A stretch of DNA of 64,000 bases from Ilex aquifolium. Taxonomy: Eukaryota; Streptophyta; Magnoliopsida; Aquifoliales; Aquifoliaceae. Location of the stretch: assembly GCA_951799425.1 (NCBI GenBank), contig OX637401.1, positions 18,625,501 through 18,689,500 on the forward strand. Reading direction: 5' to 3'. The notes below the pieces were generated by a model. It was not told the origin of the DNA. It ran no database searches and worked only from the letters and a program-made list of their open reading frames with translations. A program made the translations under genes and the position numbers. How positions within the stretch are numbered: position 1 is the first letter of the stretch; each line of letters opens with the position of its first letter. Shown piece after piece: positions 11,078 through 22,105 of this stretch.

Positions 11078-12211
11078 TGATGGGATGTTTTCATGATCAA
11101 GGGGCACACGACACATGTCCTTGTCATCTTGTTTGTAGACTGTTCTTTGGATGACACGCGTCCTTGGAATCTTTTCCGTGGAGTTTTCTTTGGATGAAAG
11201 GCGTCCTCGGCATCTTGTCCGCAGAATGTTCTTCGAATGACACACGTCCTCGACATCTTCTCCGCCGAGTCCTTGGCATCTTGTCCACAGAGTGTTCTTT
11301 GGATGACACGCGTCCTCGGCATCTTTTTCGCGGAATCCTCAACATCTTGTCCACGGAGTGGTCTTTGAATGATATGTGTCCTCGGCATCTTGACCGCGGA
11401 GCACTCTCCACATGACACTCACCTCGGCATTAAGTCTTCCACGCGGCAAAGCAAGGATAAGATTTTTTACGGTTATCGTAACTTGGAAATAGTGGACTGT
11501 CAATAATTGGTTCCCATTTCCCAAGGTGGTTAGAATGGCAGGAAAGACAATCCAATAACCAATGGCTAAGATATACGAAGTATAATGTTTTGAAATGTTA
11601 GCCCCTTCAAGGGGTAATGGACGAAAGTGCCCTTGCGCATGCGCAACCATAATCAAGTCACATTAAATGTTCCCCTCAGAAGGATATGACGTATTTATTG
11701 CTCGGCAAGACCAGAAAGGCGAACATTAAATGCCCGGAGATCCGAGCATTAAATGCAGAAGCTTCTACCACGTGAAAAGGAAGGTTCAATGCTCGAGGAC
11801 TAAGCACCACCTATTGCTTTCCAAATGAGCCAATGAGGAGCCTTCCCTCCATGGGACCCCGCAGTCTGCAATGATTGACCCCAAGGAGGTATAAATAGCT
11901 CTCACAAATAAAGTCTAAGGTACAAAAATTCTCACCCAAGCAATAGAACAGTGCTTTTCCACCCTCTCTCACATACTGACTTCATCGTCAGAGGGGTCAC
12001 GCCGGAAAACACTCTGGCGCCCTTCTAACCCTTCTTTTTGAGTGACAAGACTCAGCTTGATAACCCAAGGGTGAACAAATAGTTTGCAGAGAGTTTCATC
12101 ACCATTTCTCAACATCCATTTGTTGCGGAGCCTTCGACTTTCTAGGCGGAATCGAGTTCACCATGGAGAGATATGTCAATCTCATTTATTGTGCCAGAAT
12201 CACCGCACACA
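11078..12211 (+). repeat. Tat element right LTR
   Basis: 1134 bp, starting TGATGGGATG and ending ACCGCACACA, followed directly by the target duplication ATAGG. It contains a 43-bp repeat array (about 11105-11405) and TATAAATA at 11890-11897. It differs from the middle LTR by many substitutions and a shorter array. Confidence 0.88.
11890..11897 (+). promoter_or_regulatory. LTR TATA box, right LTR
   Basis: Canonical TATAAATA in the 3' LTR, matching 4642-4649 in the middle LTR. If active it would transcribe rightwards, antisense into the remaining 5' half of the GUB_WAK exon, which reads leftwards. Confidence 0.55.
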
Positions 12212-12745
12212 ATAGGGTGCCGATTCTAAGTTATGAATGTTAGTGCAAGATGTCAAAGGATAACCGTTGAGGTTCAAGCTAGAGCATATGACATACACTT
12301 GGTAGCCAGAACCATCGAGGCAATGAACCGGGAATAGATCTCTGTCTGGTGTAGAACAATTGAATAACGAGTAATTATATAAACCATTTTCATAGAACTC
12401 GAAAGGGGAGACAGGCGAGTCGAGGTTGGGAAGCTTTGGTGGAACGCAACCATCTGGGTCATACAATCGAATAACTTTAGATTTATAGTCAATTTTCTCG
12501 ACAAAAAGTTTCATAGAAAAGGGAAGATCAAGGACTATTTGATTGTTCTTGTTACAGGATAGCTCGAACCCAGGATAGTGGTAGCGACCTAGGTGGAAAG
12601 ACGTAACCTAGAATGGGAAGCGAATTGATGGGCCAGGGTGACTGCACCAGAATACCCTGCTCTCATCTTCTTGAGCTACTTCAAGGGTTAGAGGAAGGAA
12701 CACTAAGAGCAAGAAGTGAATAAGAAAAAGGAAGTTGTTGGCCAT
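12212..12745 (-). pseudogene. GUB_WAK receptor/ATL-like exon 1, 5' part with signal peptide and stop
   Basis: The minus-strand ATG at 12745-12743 opens a hydrophobic signal peptide (MANNFLFLIHFLLLVFLPLT). A GUB_WAK-binding-type ectodomain follows: FWCSHPGPSIRFPF, then HYPGFELSCNKNNQIVLDLP, IRLYDPDGCVPP and LFNCSTPDRDLFPVHCLDG. Codon 46 is an in-frame TAG (12610-12608), next to the conserved RFPF motif. The frame is otherwise open until the Tat element enters at 12211. The continuation lies at 1955-1808. Together they give a 227-codon first exon ending in phase 1. The domain suits either an ATL20/21/22-type RING-H2 protein or an LRK10L receptor; the missing later exons would decide. Confidence 0.82.
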
Positions 12746-12901
12746 TTCAAAGTTCCTACCTCGTTTCCTCAATGTTTTGCCATCTCTATTGATTTAAGTA
12801 GATTCGAAAAATGGTATTCTACGGTAGCTATCGCTGTTCTTTGTATAGTTTTTGTATCCTGTCATTTTATACCTCAATAGAATAATAACTATTTTTGATA
12901 T
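12746..12901. other. Former 5' flank of the minus-strand GUB_WAK gene
   Basis: Non-coding. The end of this stretch (about 12862-12901) is duplicated at 15501-15535, and its continuation after the nested solo LTRs lies at 15365-15400. No promoter motif is clear. Confidence 0.4.
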
Positions 12902-15364
12902 TGATGATGTATGTAGCACGATAGAGCAAAGATAATAGATTGATGGTTACTGAATAACTCAGTCTGAGCTCCTAAGCTCCTATGATTTGGACCAAGGAAA
13001 GGGGATAATCACACAGAGGGTTTATAGTGGTTCACCAGCTCAGAAGCTCGGCTAATCCACTTTCAAGGGAGTCTCTTGCTCTTGGGGCTTATATTAATAA
13101 AAAAATGGGATTACAGAGTGTTGTTCTAATTACAATTGCTTGTGTGTCTTTTGAGAGGGTCATGCCTCATATTTATAGTCGGTCCAAGGTCTCGCCTGAT
13201 CCATGGCGTGATTCTTGCCTATCTCTTGTAACGGTTGCACCTATCTTGCAACGGTAGGGGTGAGCACTGAGGCAGTTATGTCTTCTTTGCCTGGATATGC
13301 GACCGTTACGATTTGCACGGTGCTTGGTGATGCGCACAAAATATTGTATATTTCAAGGCCTCATTACATGCATTTTAACTCAACTTTTGCATCTAAGTAC
13401 TTAGAGTTAGCCGATTTTATAAATAATGTTGAATTCTTGATGTTGCATGTTTTTATAGCTTAAATCATGTATTTTAGGACCTTGCAACTATGATGGATGT
13501 GTGGTGAGGGCATGGACACATTATATGAAGATTTGGAGGCTTAAAAGTGAAGAAATCAAGGAGGTATTGGTGTTTGGGAACAAAGGCGCCAGCAGCCACA
13601 CCACTGGGTTGATGAGCCTCAGTTTTCCTCCATATTGACCATGATCCGCTTCGAATCTGAAAAAGTTTAAAACATGAAAGTTGTATATCTGGATGTCTTC
13701 TGTATTGTGTCAAAATTTCAGCTCAATCCAACGGTTGGATCACAAGTTATGCCGGTTCTACGAAACGTGGTCCGGAGCAGAAAACAGTACCGATACACAG
13801 TACCGGTACTATACAGTTCCGGTACTGCGTACCGGTACTTCAAACTCCAGAAGGTTTAGAGTACCGGTACGCTCCCAGAACAGCCCAGAACACCTGCAAA
13901 CTCTTCTCCACGTGCTTGGGGGTCCCACCATTGGTTCTCCCACACCTAGCCCGACATTTTATCCCTACAATCATGCCTCCTACACCATAGTTAAAGACTT
14001 TGGAGGCTTGACATTCAATGAGAGGAGAGAGAAGGGGTGAAGCCTGGGGAGTGCAGGCTAAGCCTGTGCTAGCCTGCCATACCCATCCATTCAACCCCCT
14101 ATTGATGGGAGGCTTGCCCACTCATGCTAGAGGACCCTATGGACAAAAATGCAGAGGCTACACACCATATATTCAGCATTACACAAGTTCTTCAAGGGTG
14201 GCTACCTAAGCTTAGAATAGTGAGGAAGAAGATGAATAGTAGAAATGTTTATGTTTTTGCATTTTCTTCCATCTTTTCACTTGTAGTTTAATGTAAGGAT
14301 CTTGTAATCTTCATTTAATGTCTTTAATGTCATTTACTTCAAATACATTTCAAGTTTAATCACATGTTCTAGCTTCCACCATTGATGCTTCCAAGTTTTC
14401 TTCATTTCTTGCTTTAAAATGGGTATTGTATATTTTTCTTTATAGTTTAAGTTTTCTTGCATTAGTTCAAGTTCCATGCTTCATTTCTTCATTATGTCCA
14501 TTTACATTATGCATGTCTTTCATTTTATCATGAGTAGCTAGATTTAAGTTGGTTAATCCAAGGAAGAACTCCTCTTGAGTGTGCCACTTCAACTCATTTT
14601 CATTCCTCCTCTCAGAGTACAATGGTTCGGTTTGACTGGGTTGGGGTGAGGACATGGTTGTGAGTTCTTGATACACCGTAGGCATCGTCACGGGGTATGC
14701 TTGAATCCTCACCTCCATTTTAGTCCCGAGCTTCCTACGAATCAATCGTACATCTAGACTCTATTGGAGGAAGGCTTGAGTTGATTTGGTATTCCCATTG
14801 GAATGACCTCTTTGGATTAGCCAACACTTGTTTTCATTTCATTTTCATTCACAAACACAAACACCAAAACACAAACAAAAGATTTTACATTTTCTTTTCC
14901 TTTTGCAAAATCACCTTCACACACTTGAACTTTCATTCCCTGAGGAGACGACCTTGGAATACTTTTCCAAGTAAAACACTGACACACAAAAGACTCTTTG
15001 CGATTGGGGAGCACTTTTGTTCACACACCCGCATTTCATTTCATATTTTGTTCATTCCATTTTCCACCAATCCGTTGTTGCCTAATCTCTTGCATCACCC
15101 TGAGGGAGAGTGACACTTCCTTTCACACATAAGCCATATACACATTAAGGGGTGATATTTAGGAGTTAGGAAACAACAACGCTTTTCATCAATCACTTGG
15201 GTGGAAAACAGCTGTCGTCTAAGCCAAACTGATAGAGGTGCTACTGTTGGGGAGGAGGTGCCGACCTCGAGCCCCTCAGTCATCAAGGGTGGGCTGAGTG
15301 CCTAACCTAGGGGATCTGAGCTGATCACCCGAGCTCACCCTTGGGCATATTTTGGGTACTATCA
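12902..15364 (-). mobile_element. Solo LTR, interrupted by a second solo LTR
   Basis: It starts TGATGATGTA, ends GGTACTATCA, and is flanked by the direct 5-bp repeat GATAT at 12897-12901 and 15365-15369. Removing the nested LTR at 13328-15195 and one CTTGG leaves about 590 bp. A TATAAATA box on the minus strand (13170-13177) suggests minus orientation. The uninterrupted target sequence is present as a local duplicate at 15501-15575, which serves as an empty site. There is no internal region, so this is most simply a solo LTR left by LTR-LTR recombination. The family is not identified. Confidence 0.7.
13328..15195 (+). mobile_element. Nested solo LTR related to the 22.1-28.8 kb element
   Basis: It starts TGATGCGCAC and ends CATCAATCA, with the 5-bp target duplication CTTGG at 13323-13327 and 15196-15200. 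It matches the LTRs at 22106 and 27040 over most of its length, including the start, the 'gtgaagaaatcaag' block, the 'ctgaggagacgacc' block and the 'gattggggagcact' block. In place of the AGCTACCGGTAGCT repeats it carries GTACCGGTAC-type palindromes near 13790-13870. No internal region follows. It is older than, and belongs to a different subfamily from, the young element. Confidence 0.82.
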
Positions 15365-15500
15365 GATATGATTTTTAAATTCATGTCCTTTTTATATTGC
15401 ATTGAACTAACAAGTTGTGTGATTTTTAAATCTGTATCAAAATGATTTGAAATTTAAAAATATTGTGTAAAAAATTATCTCTGTTCTATTTCGTTAAAAA

Positions 15501-15575
15501 GTATAACTCAATGGAATAATAACTAATTCTGATATGATTTTTAAATTCATGTCCTTTTATATTGCATTGTGGAAA
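15501..15575. repeat. Local duplicate of the solo-LTR target site
   Basis: This reads continuously through the GATAT site. Its left half matches 12862-12901 ('ctcaat-gaataataact') and its right half matches 15365-15400 ('gatttttaaattcatgtcc'). It is therefore a pre-insertion version of the interrupted locus, separated by about 130 bp of unique DNA. Confidence 0.65.
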
Positions 15576-16171
15576 GTTGACGTAGCAGTAATTGAAGAAC
15601 ACAAAGAAATCATCATTTCTTCGTGAAAATAATACGAATACTTTGAAACTACAGAAGAAATAAAGAAGATCCTTGAAAATATGTATACTCAATGAAGAAC
15701 TCGTAGTACATTCGAAAAATATATATAAAAACTCTAATCGTTCCCAAAACAAAAAAGAATCTCCGATTATACAAAATTCACTAAAGTACAAAAATTACAA
15801 TCTAACTAATTGATATAAAAGTATGTTTCATCTAGAGTCTAACAAAATTAACTACACTGAATTCAGAATCTCCTATAATTTACTATTCATTTTTGAATTC
15901 TTTCTTAAATCACCAAGAAAGCGGACTTTAGGGCCTAAACAATGATATTCAGCCAAAATTGATGGAGCTCATGGAAAAGTAATGAGTCTTGATCATTAGG
16001 CCAGTCCAGGTCAAATAGCATTGGTCTTGTTTAATTCTTTATCTGATCAATTTTGCCTCTATTATTACTTTTTAGGCTTCTGTTGTGACTTGAATGAATG
16101 ATAGTCCTCCCGCTCTAAGTAATCTATTGCCATTTGTTCAAACATCAATCCATCCCTCTTGAAAAGAATTC
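15576..16171. other. AT-rich DNA without recognisable genes
   Basis: No ORF with family resemblance, no repeat shared with the rest of the window and no RNA-gene signature. It ends where similarity to the duplicated gypsy fragment begins at about 16172. Confidence 0.4.
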
Positions 16172-18740
16172 GGTCTCAAGTTAACCCGTGTATGCTCAAT
16201 AGAATTAGAAAGAAACTCGAACATGTCTTGGACGTTAAAAGTGTTAGAGATGTTCATACTTGCAAAAAAATCAACAACATAAGTATTGTCATTGATCTTC
16301 TTAAAAATTTGAAAGGGTTCGATCTTCTTCTAGTTGAGCTTATTGTATGTTCCAACTGGCAGCCTCTTCGTATAGAGACGAGTCATAACCATTTCCCCAA
16401 CATTGAAAAGCTTATGTCGTCACTGTGCATTTGTTGTTTCCTTATACTTGGGTGTCGACGCTTCCAACTATTATTTTACATCTGCAGTCACATCTGTTAG
16501 CTTCCCCAACATGTGTTCAACCACAATTTTCATCCTTAGAAGCTTTGGTAATGGAACTAAATCGAGCATGTGTAGATGTGCTTAAATGTAGACAATATGG
16601 AATAGGGACTTGCCAATTGGATTTGTTTGGCATGTTGTTATAAGCAAACTTTGATATGGACAAAGTACTATTCCACTACCTCAGATATACCTTGCAAAGG
16701 CTCCTCAAGATGTTTCCCATGTTTAGTTCACCACCTCTTTCTATCCATTAGTGTGGGGATAGCTCAAGCTATTATACTTTAATCAAGTATCCAACCACTT
16801 CCACAACATATGCCAGAAATGACTAAGGAACTTGTTATTAAGATCAAAAGTAATGGTTATGGAAATACCATGCAAACGAACAACCTCATGAAAGAACAAG
16901 TGAGCAAGATGAAAGGAATCTGAGGTTGCACTGCATGGGACTGTGTCCCATTTTGAAAAAAATGTATCAACCACAACAACAACAAAATATACCACTTTGA
17001 GTCCGTGGAAGACCCAACACAAAGTCCATGTATAGTTCCTTCCAAGGTGCATCTGGAAAGGGTAGAGAAGCATGGATGGAGCCACTTGAGGAAAAGGGGG
17101 CACGGGGCCACCTGAATTTTTTTTTTAAAATATTACTTATATATTTTAAATTGTAAATATATTTAAGTGTGTCAACTCTATCATTTTTTATTCTATCAAT
17201 TAGTATAGACCCATATTGAAGTAACGATGAACTTTTAGAAGCACTTTGGACATTTTATGAATACATCTAAATAAGTTTTTGATATGTCGTACTCATTTTT
17301 TTAAGCTATAAAGTTTATGAAAACTAAGTTGCATAACTGAATGAGTGATCAATGGCTAATAATTTGATTGGTTATATGAAGAAAGACTGTAGTCTCTTTT
17401 ATATAGGTAGCCTCATTTGTTGTGAAGGGTTGGAATTAGTCCTTTTTTTTTTCATTCGCATATGCATATTTGTCGGCATTTGACCCTTTTTGTATTTTAT
17501 GAATCTTTAAGTATCAAATACAATGCAGTAAATTTAAATATATTTATTTTATTTTTATTGATTGGGATAAAAGAATTTAAAGTTTTCCAAGTGTCCATTC
17601 TAGACGGAATTTCTAGCTCCGCCCCTATAGAGAAGTGTAGAGCTCGATATTTTGTGCATGTGCTCTTGTAGTCCATATGTGTAGCACTGCTTAACAAACC
17701 TCTCCACATATCTTTAGTTGGGGCTAAATATAACGCTCTTTCACGAAAGCAACACTATTATCTTTGTTCATGTATCTCCCTAAAGCACCACTATGAAGCC
17801 CCAAATGATCTGCTCATGTAAGGATATTCAGAGAATGCAAAGCTAGGTGGATTTGAACAAGAAACTCGTATGGATCTGAAAATCCCTGAGACTCCATGTG
17901 TATTTGAGCATTGAGCCCAAACCTGTTGGAACTCTTTATTCCCTCCATATAACTTCTTCAAATAGTCAAAGTCGATCACCTCACTACGAATGGTGGTCAA
18001 CTTAGTACGCCGACTCAAGACATCTGCCACCTTATTTAGCTGTCCAGACTTATGTTCAAGAGTGAAAGTGAATTTATCAATCTCTGCCACCCCCCGAACA
18101 TTCATACAATGAGGTAGAATTATTAAAGTACTTCAATGCTATATGGTCGGCATTCAAAATAAACTCCTTTTTGAATCAGATAATGCTACTAAAAGTATAA
18201 AGCTCTTACAATTACATAAAACTCTTATTTGAAAGTAGACCACTTCTATCTTGCCTTATTAACGTTCTTACTGAAGAAAGCTATTGCTCTGTCCTCTTGT
18301 GACAAAATTGCTCCAATACCAGTGCAAAAGGCATTTCAATATACCTCAAATAACTTCTCAAAGTTAGGTAGTGCTAACATAGGAAATGTAATGAGCTTCT
18401 CCTTGAGTAGTTGAAAACTCCTTGCTACCTCATCAGTCCACTATAATTACATCTGCTTCAAGGACTCAGTAAGGGGTGCTGCAATAGAGTTGAAATTCCT
18501 CATCAACGTCCGATAGAAGGTTACAGGCCATGAAAATTGCAAACCTCACTTAACTGTCCACAATATAGGATATTCTTGAATTGCCTAAATCTTCTCCCAA
18601 TACATTTAAATTCCCTTAGCATTATGGGTATGAACACCAAACTGTCAATCATAAAGCTTCTTGAAGTTCACAAACAGAGTATTTTCTTATAAAGCTGCAA
18701 AAACTTCCCTCAAATGTTTCAAATGTTCACTTTCGTTGTT
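16172..18740 (-). pseudogene. Ty3/gypsy pol fragment, copy A
   Basis: Read on the minus strand from 18740 down, it encodes in order: the end of reverse transcriptase (EYPILWTVK followed by a FYRTLMRNFNSIAAPLT-like stretch), RNase H (FTFTLEHKSGQLNKVADVLS at about 18080-18020), the integrase zinc-binding region near 17800, the integrase core (SHFWHMLWKWL; FFHEVVRLHG at about 16830-16900) and an integrase C-terminal segment (KINDNTYVVDFFASMNISNT at about 16230-16300). Stops and frameshifts are frequent. A 557-bp hAT MITE interrupts the integrase at 17071-17627. Gag, protease and the LTRs are absent. The type resembles chromovirus-like plant elements. A paralogous copy lies at 54478-58345. Confidence 0.78.
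17071..17627. mobile_element. Non-autonomous hAT element (MITE) in gypsy integrase, copy A
   Basis: 557 bp flanked by the 8-bp direct repeat TAGAGAAG at 17063-17070 and 17628-17635. The ends are imperfect inverted repeats: CATGGATGGAGCCA on the left, and TAGGGGCGGAGCTA on the complement of the right end. An 8-bp target duplication and GGNGGAGCYA-type termini fit the hAT superfamily. No transposase is encoded; the interior is AT-rich. The same insertion is present in copy B (56686-57244). Confidence 0.78.
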
Positions 18741-21700
18741 GCGATTGACAATTCAACATAAATTAGAAGGAATTCTGAGGGGTGTATGAGAATTTAGAAA
18801 TCTGGCAGTTAATTCAAAATATAAATTAAAATTCATAATTCAACATAAATTAAACTTACTAATTTGGATAAGTCTTACTACTTAAAAATAATTAAAATAT
18901 CTTTGAATTAATTATTCATAGGAGGAGAGTGAGAATCGTGTTACTTATAAGTTACAAGAAGTTTGGTACTAGACTAACCTTCTTTCGTTGATTTACTTTG
19001 ATTATTTAAGTCACGACGGGCTTAGCCTGTCATGTTGGTACCAAAATGAGGTTGATAAATTGATGCCCACAATCCATGTTGAGGTTGATAGGTTGATGCT
19101 CACAATCCACATATAGAAGCGATAAGAGTTGGGACATTTTTCTTTCTTCCAGCTTCCCTCTTGTTTTAATTTTGTCCAAGCTTATTATATACTAGGGATA
19201 ACCCGTACCTTCAGGGACAGTACAATATGAAAGGTTTTGAGAGGGATCTTGGTGGCCATTGGATTAGTCTATTTGAGTCCATCAGATGAGTTTATTGAAA
19301 TCTGCTCTGTTTTATATTATAGATAGTTATTTTTATAACAAAACTCCTATTTTGTTTAAAATATTGTTAGAAGAAGAGATAAAAAAAAGTGTCTGCTTAT
19401 ATTTCAAACATTAATCCGCTTCCAAATTTTGGTGCACTAGTTCCAAATAAATCATTATTTGAAATGACTGCACTCATAAAGAAGAAACAACCCAATACAT
19501 ACATTGACTTGTAGATACAAATCTATAATAGTATTTTTAATGATTTCTTTATAACCGAAAATCTTGATTTTTTAATCACGTATTTTTCATGACATAAAAA
19601 TTTTAAATACATATATAATCCATCACAAATTACGTATATAGATTACACACAAACTTTATACTCCTATACGACCACTAATCAGTAGGTACTTCTTTTTGTT
19701 AAACCATGCGTGCTACTTCGACAGATTTTTTGTTTGACGGGCCATACTTTTGTTGATTGACAAGGACATTAAAGCGACACACTGACTTTTACGTGGTGAC
19801 CTTTGCACCAAAATTGGGAGTAAATATTTAATTTAACGGTGATACCACGTCATCACTGTCACGTTGTGTCACCATCCAATTGAAAAACTAGAAATAAGTA
19901 AAGTGAACTTCACTATTTTCATAACTACCAATAACTACCACATCAAATCAGCAACATATAAGATTAGTGGAATCCACTATACCTATTCGTTATCTTCTAA
20001 TTGAATGGTGACAGTATCTAACGGTGATGACATGGTGTCACTGTTGCATTGAATATTTTTGCCAAAAGAGGGTTGATGCCCATAATCCACACACTAGTGG
20101 TAAGGTGGGACCTTTCTCATGGCCTCTCTCGTTTTGGTTCCTTAGAAGACTAATCAATGTTGATGTAAGTAGTTGGTGTATCCGGTCATTAAACAAACAA
20201 AAAAAAGTATTCGGTCATACATGTTGTGAATTTTTTTTAATCACAAGAAAACACCTCCGACACCTTCTCTTTGAACTTAGGAAAAATAAACGTTGATACC
20301 TTCAATCAGAGGCAAATCACATGTATCTATTATATTGATGAATCGCCAAGAAGGGAAATTAAAATTAAGACATCTGAGTATATGGCACAATATAAAATTA
20401 ACTCCTCACGGTTAACTTACCCGGTGCGGGTTTCGTGTTTCCACTTTAATAGGGCAATTGTATGCCTATTTCTTTTTTTCAAGAAAAAATTATCAATGGG
20501 TGGTTGTGTTCCTCTTGATAAGTTATTCACAATACATACACTACCTAACATTTTTACGGAACCCTCTCCAACAACTCTACTCGGGAATTCTAAATTAAAT
20601 GGCCTACACCCATTAAGTAGTCTGGTAAGATTCCTCTCCAATTTTAAAATAATTTGAAGATCTTTCAATTATTTTTGAAGGGTGAAGATCTGTCAATGTC
20701 AATATACCTAATTTATTTTTGAATTTTAAAATTTCAAGTGTTTTGTGAATTTGATCAAATTTGATGACATAGAGCGACCTTTACCATTCAAAAAGAATTA
20801 AAAGGATTCACCAATTATTTTAAATTTGGAGAGAAGTCAAATCCGATGTAAATATGTTCAAATATTAAATGGTGTCAAATCATTATTTAATCTATCTTAG
20901 ATCATCATTAATATTTCTAGAAATTGATGATTGTATCATGATTGATAAAACAATAAATAACCAAATAACAAAAAATAATAATAATAAATGAACAAAGAGA
21001 AGAAAAAGATAAATAATATTGTCTTCCATACAGGGACAGAGCTAAGTCATGGCTTGGGCCATAACCTGAGGTCCATAAGATGGTCGCTGAAGTGTTTTAT
21101 ATGTCAAAGGGACTTGGTCCCTCTTTTGATAACTTACCTATTGGTACAAGAGAAGATATGTGGACCAATTAACCATAAAACAATAACATACTATTTAATT
21201 CTTTCCTAATTAGATCAATAAAAGTTGTTCTTTTCCTAGTGACTCCATAAAAAATATCTCTTTGGTAAATGGAAAGACAACAAAAAAAATAACACTTCCT
21301 AATTTCTTTGAGTTTCCATTCTTCTCTCACAAAAGAACTCGTTGCCCCTATAACTCTAAAGTATATTCTTGAGTCTTTCATCCAACCATTGATTGGACAA
21401 AAATAGACGATTGTGAGAAGCACCAGAGAAAAAACGACCGTGAGGAGCATAGGAGAAGAGATGATCGCCAGCGAAGACCTTCGGTCTTCGTTGGATGGAC
21501 AAAGGCAATGGAGAGAGAGAGAGAGAATGAAATGAGTTTAGATACTTCCACATAAAAATACCATTTTTGTTGCTAACAAAGCTCGAAATCTAGATCTCAT
21601 TAACTCTTCCCCTAGCCCCACGCGTTTGTTTCTGTATCCCTTTTTTCTTGGAACATCTTTTTTCTATTTCTTGTTTTTGGGCATTGTCTTCAAAACAACT

Positions 21701-22105
21701 TCTCTTATATAAAACAGAAACACAAATAAAAATGCGTTTTTATTTTCATTTTTTGCAAAAAATTAAAACAAAAAAAAATGCGAAATAAAAAACACCTACC
21801 AAACGCACCCTAATATTTCTGTTTTTTGTACCAAAATTGATATTTTGCTTAAACACTTATTTCAAAAAAAAAAAAATAGATATTAAAAGTGTCTCCTTAC
21901 TTTTCAAATATAAAGATGCACAGGCAAGAACTTCTTTCAAATTTTGGTGGACTAGTTCCAAGTCAAGTTTCGTGCAGTGACTTTTTTTCATTGACTGACT
22001 TTGAATATTTAAGTCACGACAGATCTTAGCCTGTCATGGTGGCACCAAATGAGGTTGATAGGTTGATGCTCACAATCCACATATATAAGCGATAAGAGTG
22101 GGGAC
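18741..22105 (+). repeat. LRK10L upstream unit, copy 1, no receptor exon
   Basis: 18741-19010 matches 58346-58665. From 19012 ('cacgacgggcttagcctgtc') to about 21480 the unit parallels copy 0 and the units upstream of genes A and B. From 21418 to about 22105 it parallels 59536-60225. A receptor exon would be expected near 21.5 kb but none is present; instead the upstream sequence begins again. This looks like an unequal-exchange product in which the gene body was lost. A weak hAT-like terminus ('accaaacgcaccctaa') lies near 21800 and again near 59910. No coding sequence is supported. Confidence 0.7.
19819..20061. mobile_element. Fold-back MITE in upstream unit copy 1
   Basis: About 243 bp. 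Its two halves are inverted repeats: 'taacggtgataccacgtcat' on the left, against 'atgacatggtgtcac' and its neighbours on the right. It is bounded by the near-identical direct repeats CCAAAATTGGG (19808-19818) and CCAAAAGAGGG (20062-20072). Copies 0 (81-105) and 3 (60741-60765) have the continuous empty site, while copy 2 retains only the right half (about 29286-29415). A roughly 9-11 bp target duplication would fit a Mutator-like MITE. Confidence 0.68.

Larger units (their letters stand above)
1961..12211 (+). mobile_element. Composite Tat-lineage Ty3/gypsy element with three LTR regions
   Basis: The block is flanked by the 5-bp duplication ATAGG at 1956-1960 and 12212-12216. Inside, TGATGGGA-type LTR starts occur three times: at 1961 (truncated), 3785 and 11078. 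Two of them reach a CA end (4965 and 12211). Order: truncated LTR, integrase tail with 3' array, full LTR, full-length decayed internal region, full LTR. The internal region has gag, aspartic protease, RT, RNase H, a second archaeal-type RNase H and integrase, which is the Tat-lineage order. All coding domains carry stops or frameshifts and RT lacks its catalytic centre, so the element is non-functional. One TSD around three LTRs suggests unequal recombination after a single insertion, followed by deletion within the first unit. Confidence 0.88.

Noticed and set aside
15486..15791. 101-codon minus-strand ORF rich in Phe/Tyr/Ser
   Set aside because: AT-rich sequence, and part of it overlaps the locally duplicated target segment at 15501-15575. 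No recognisable motif.
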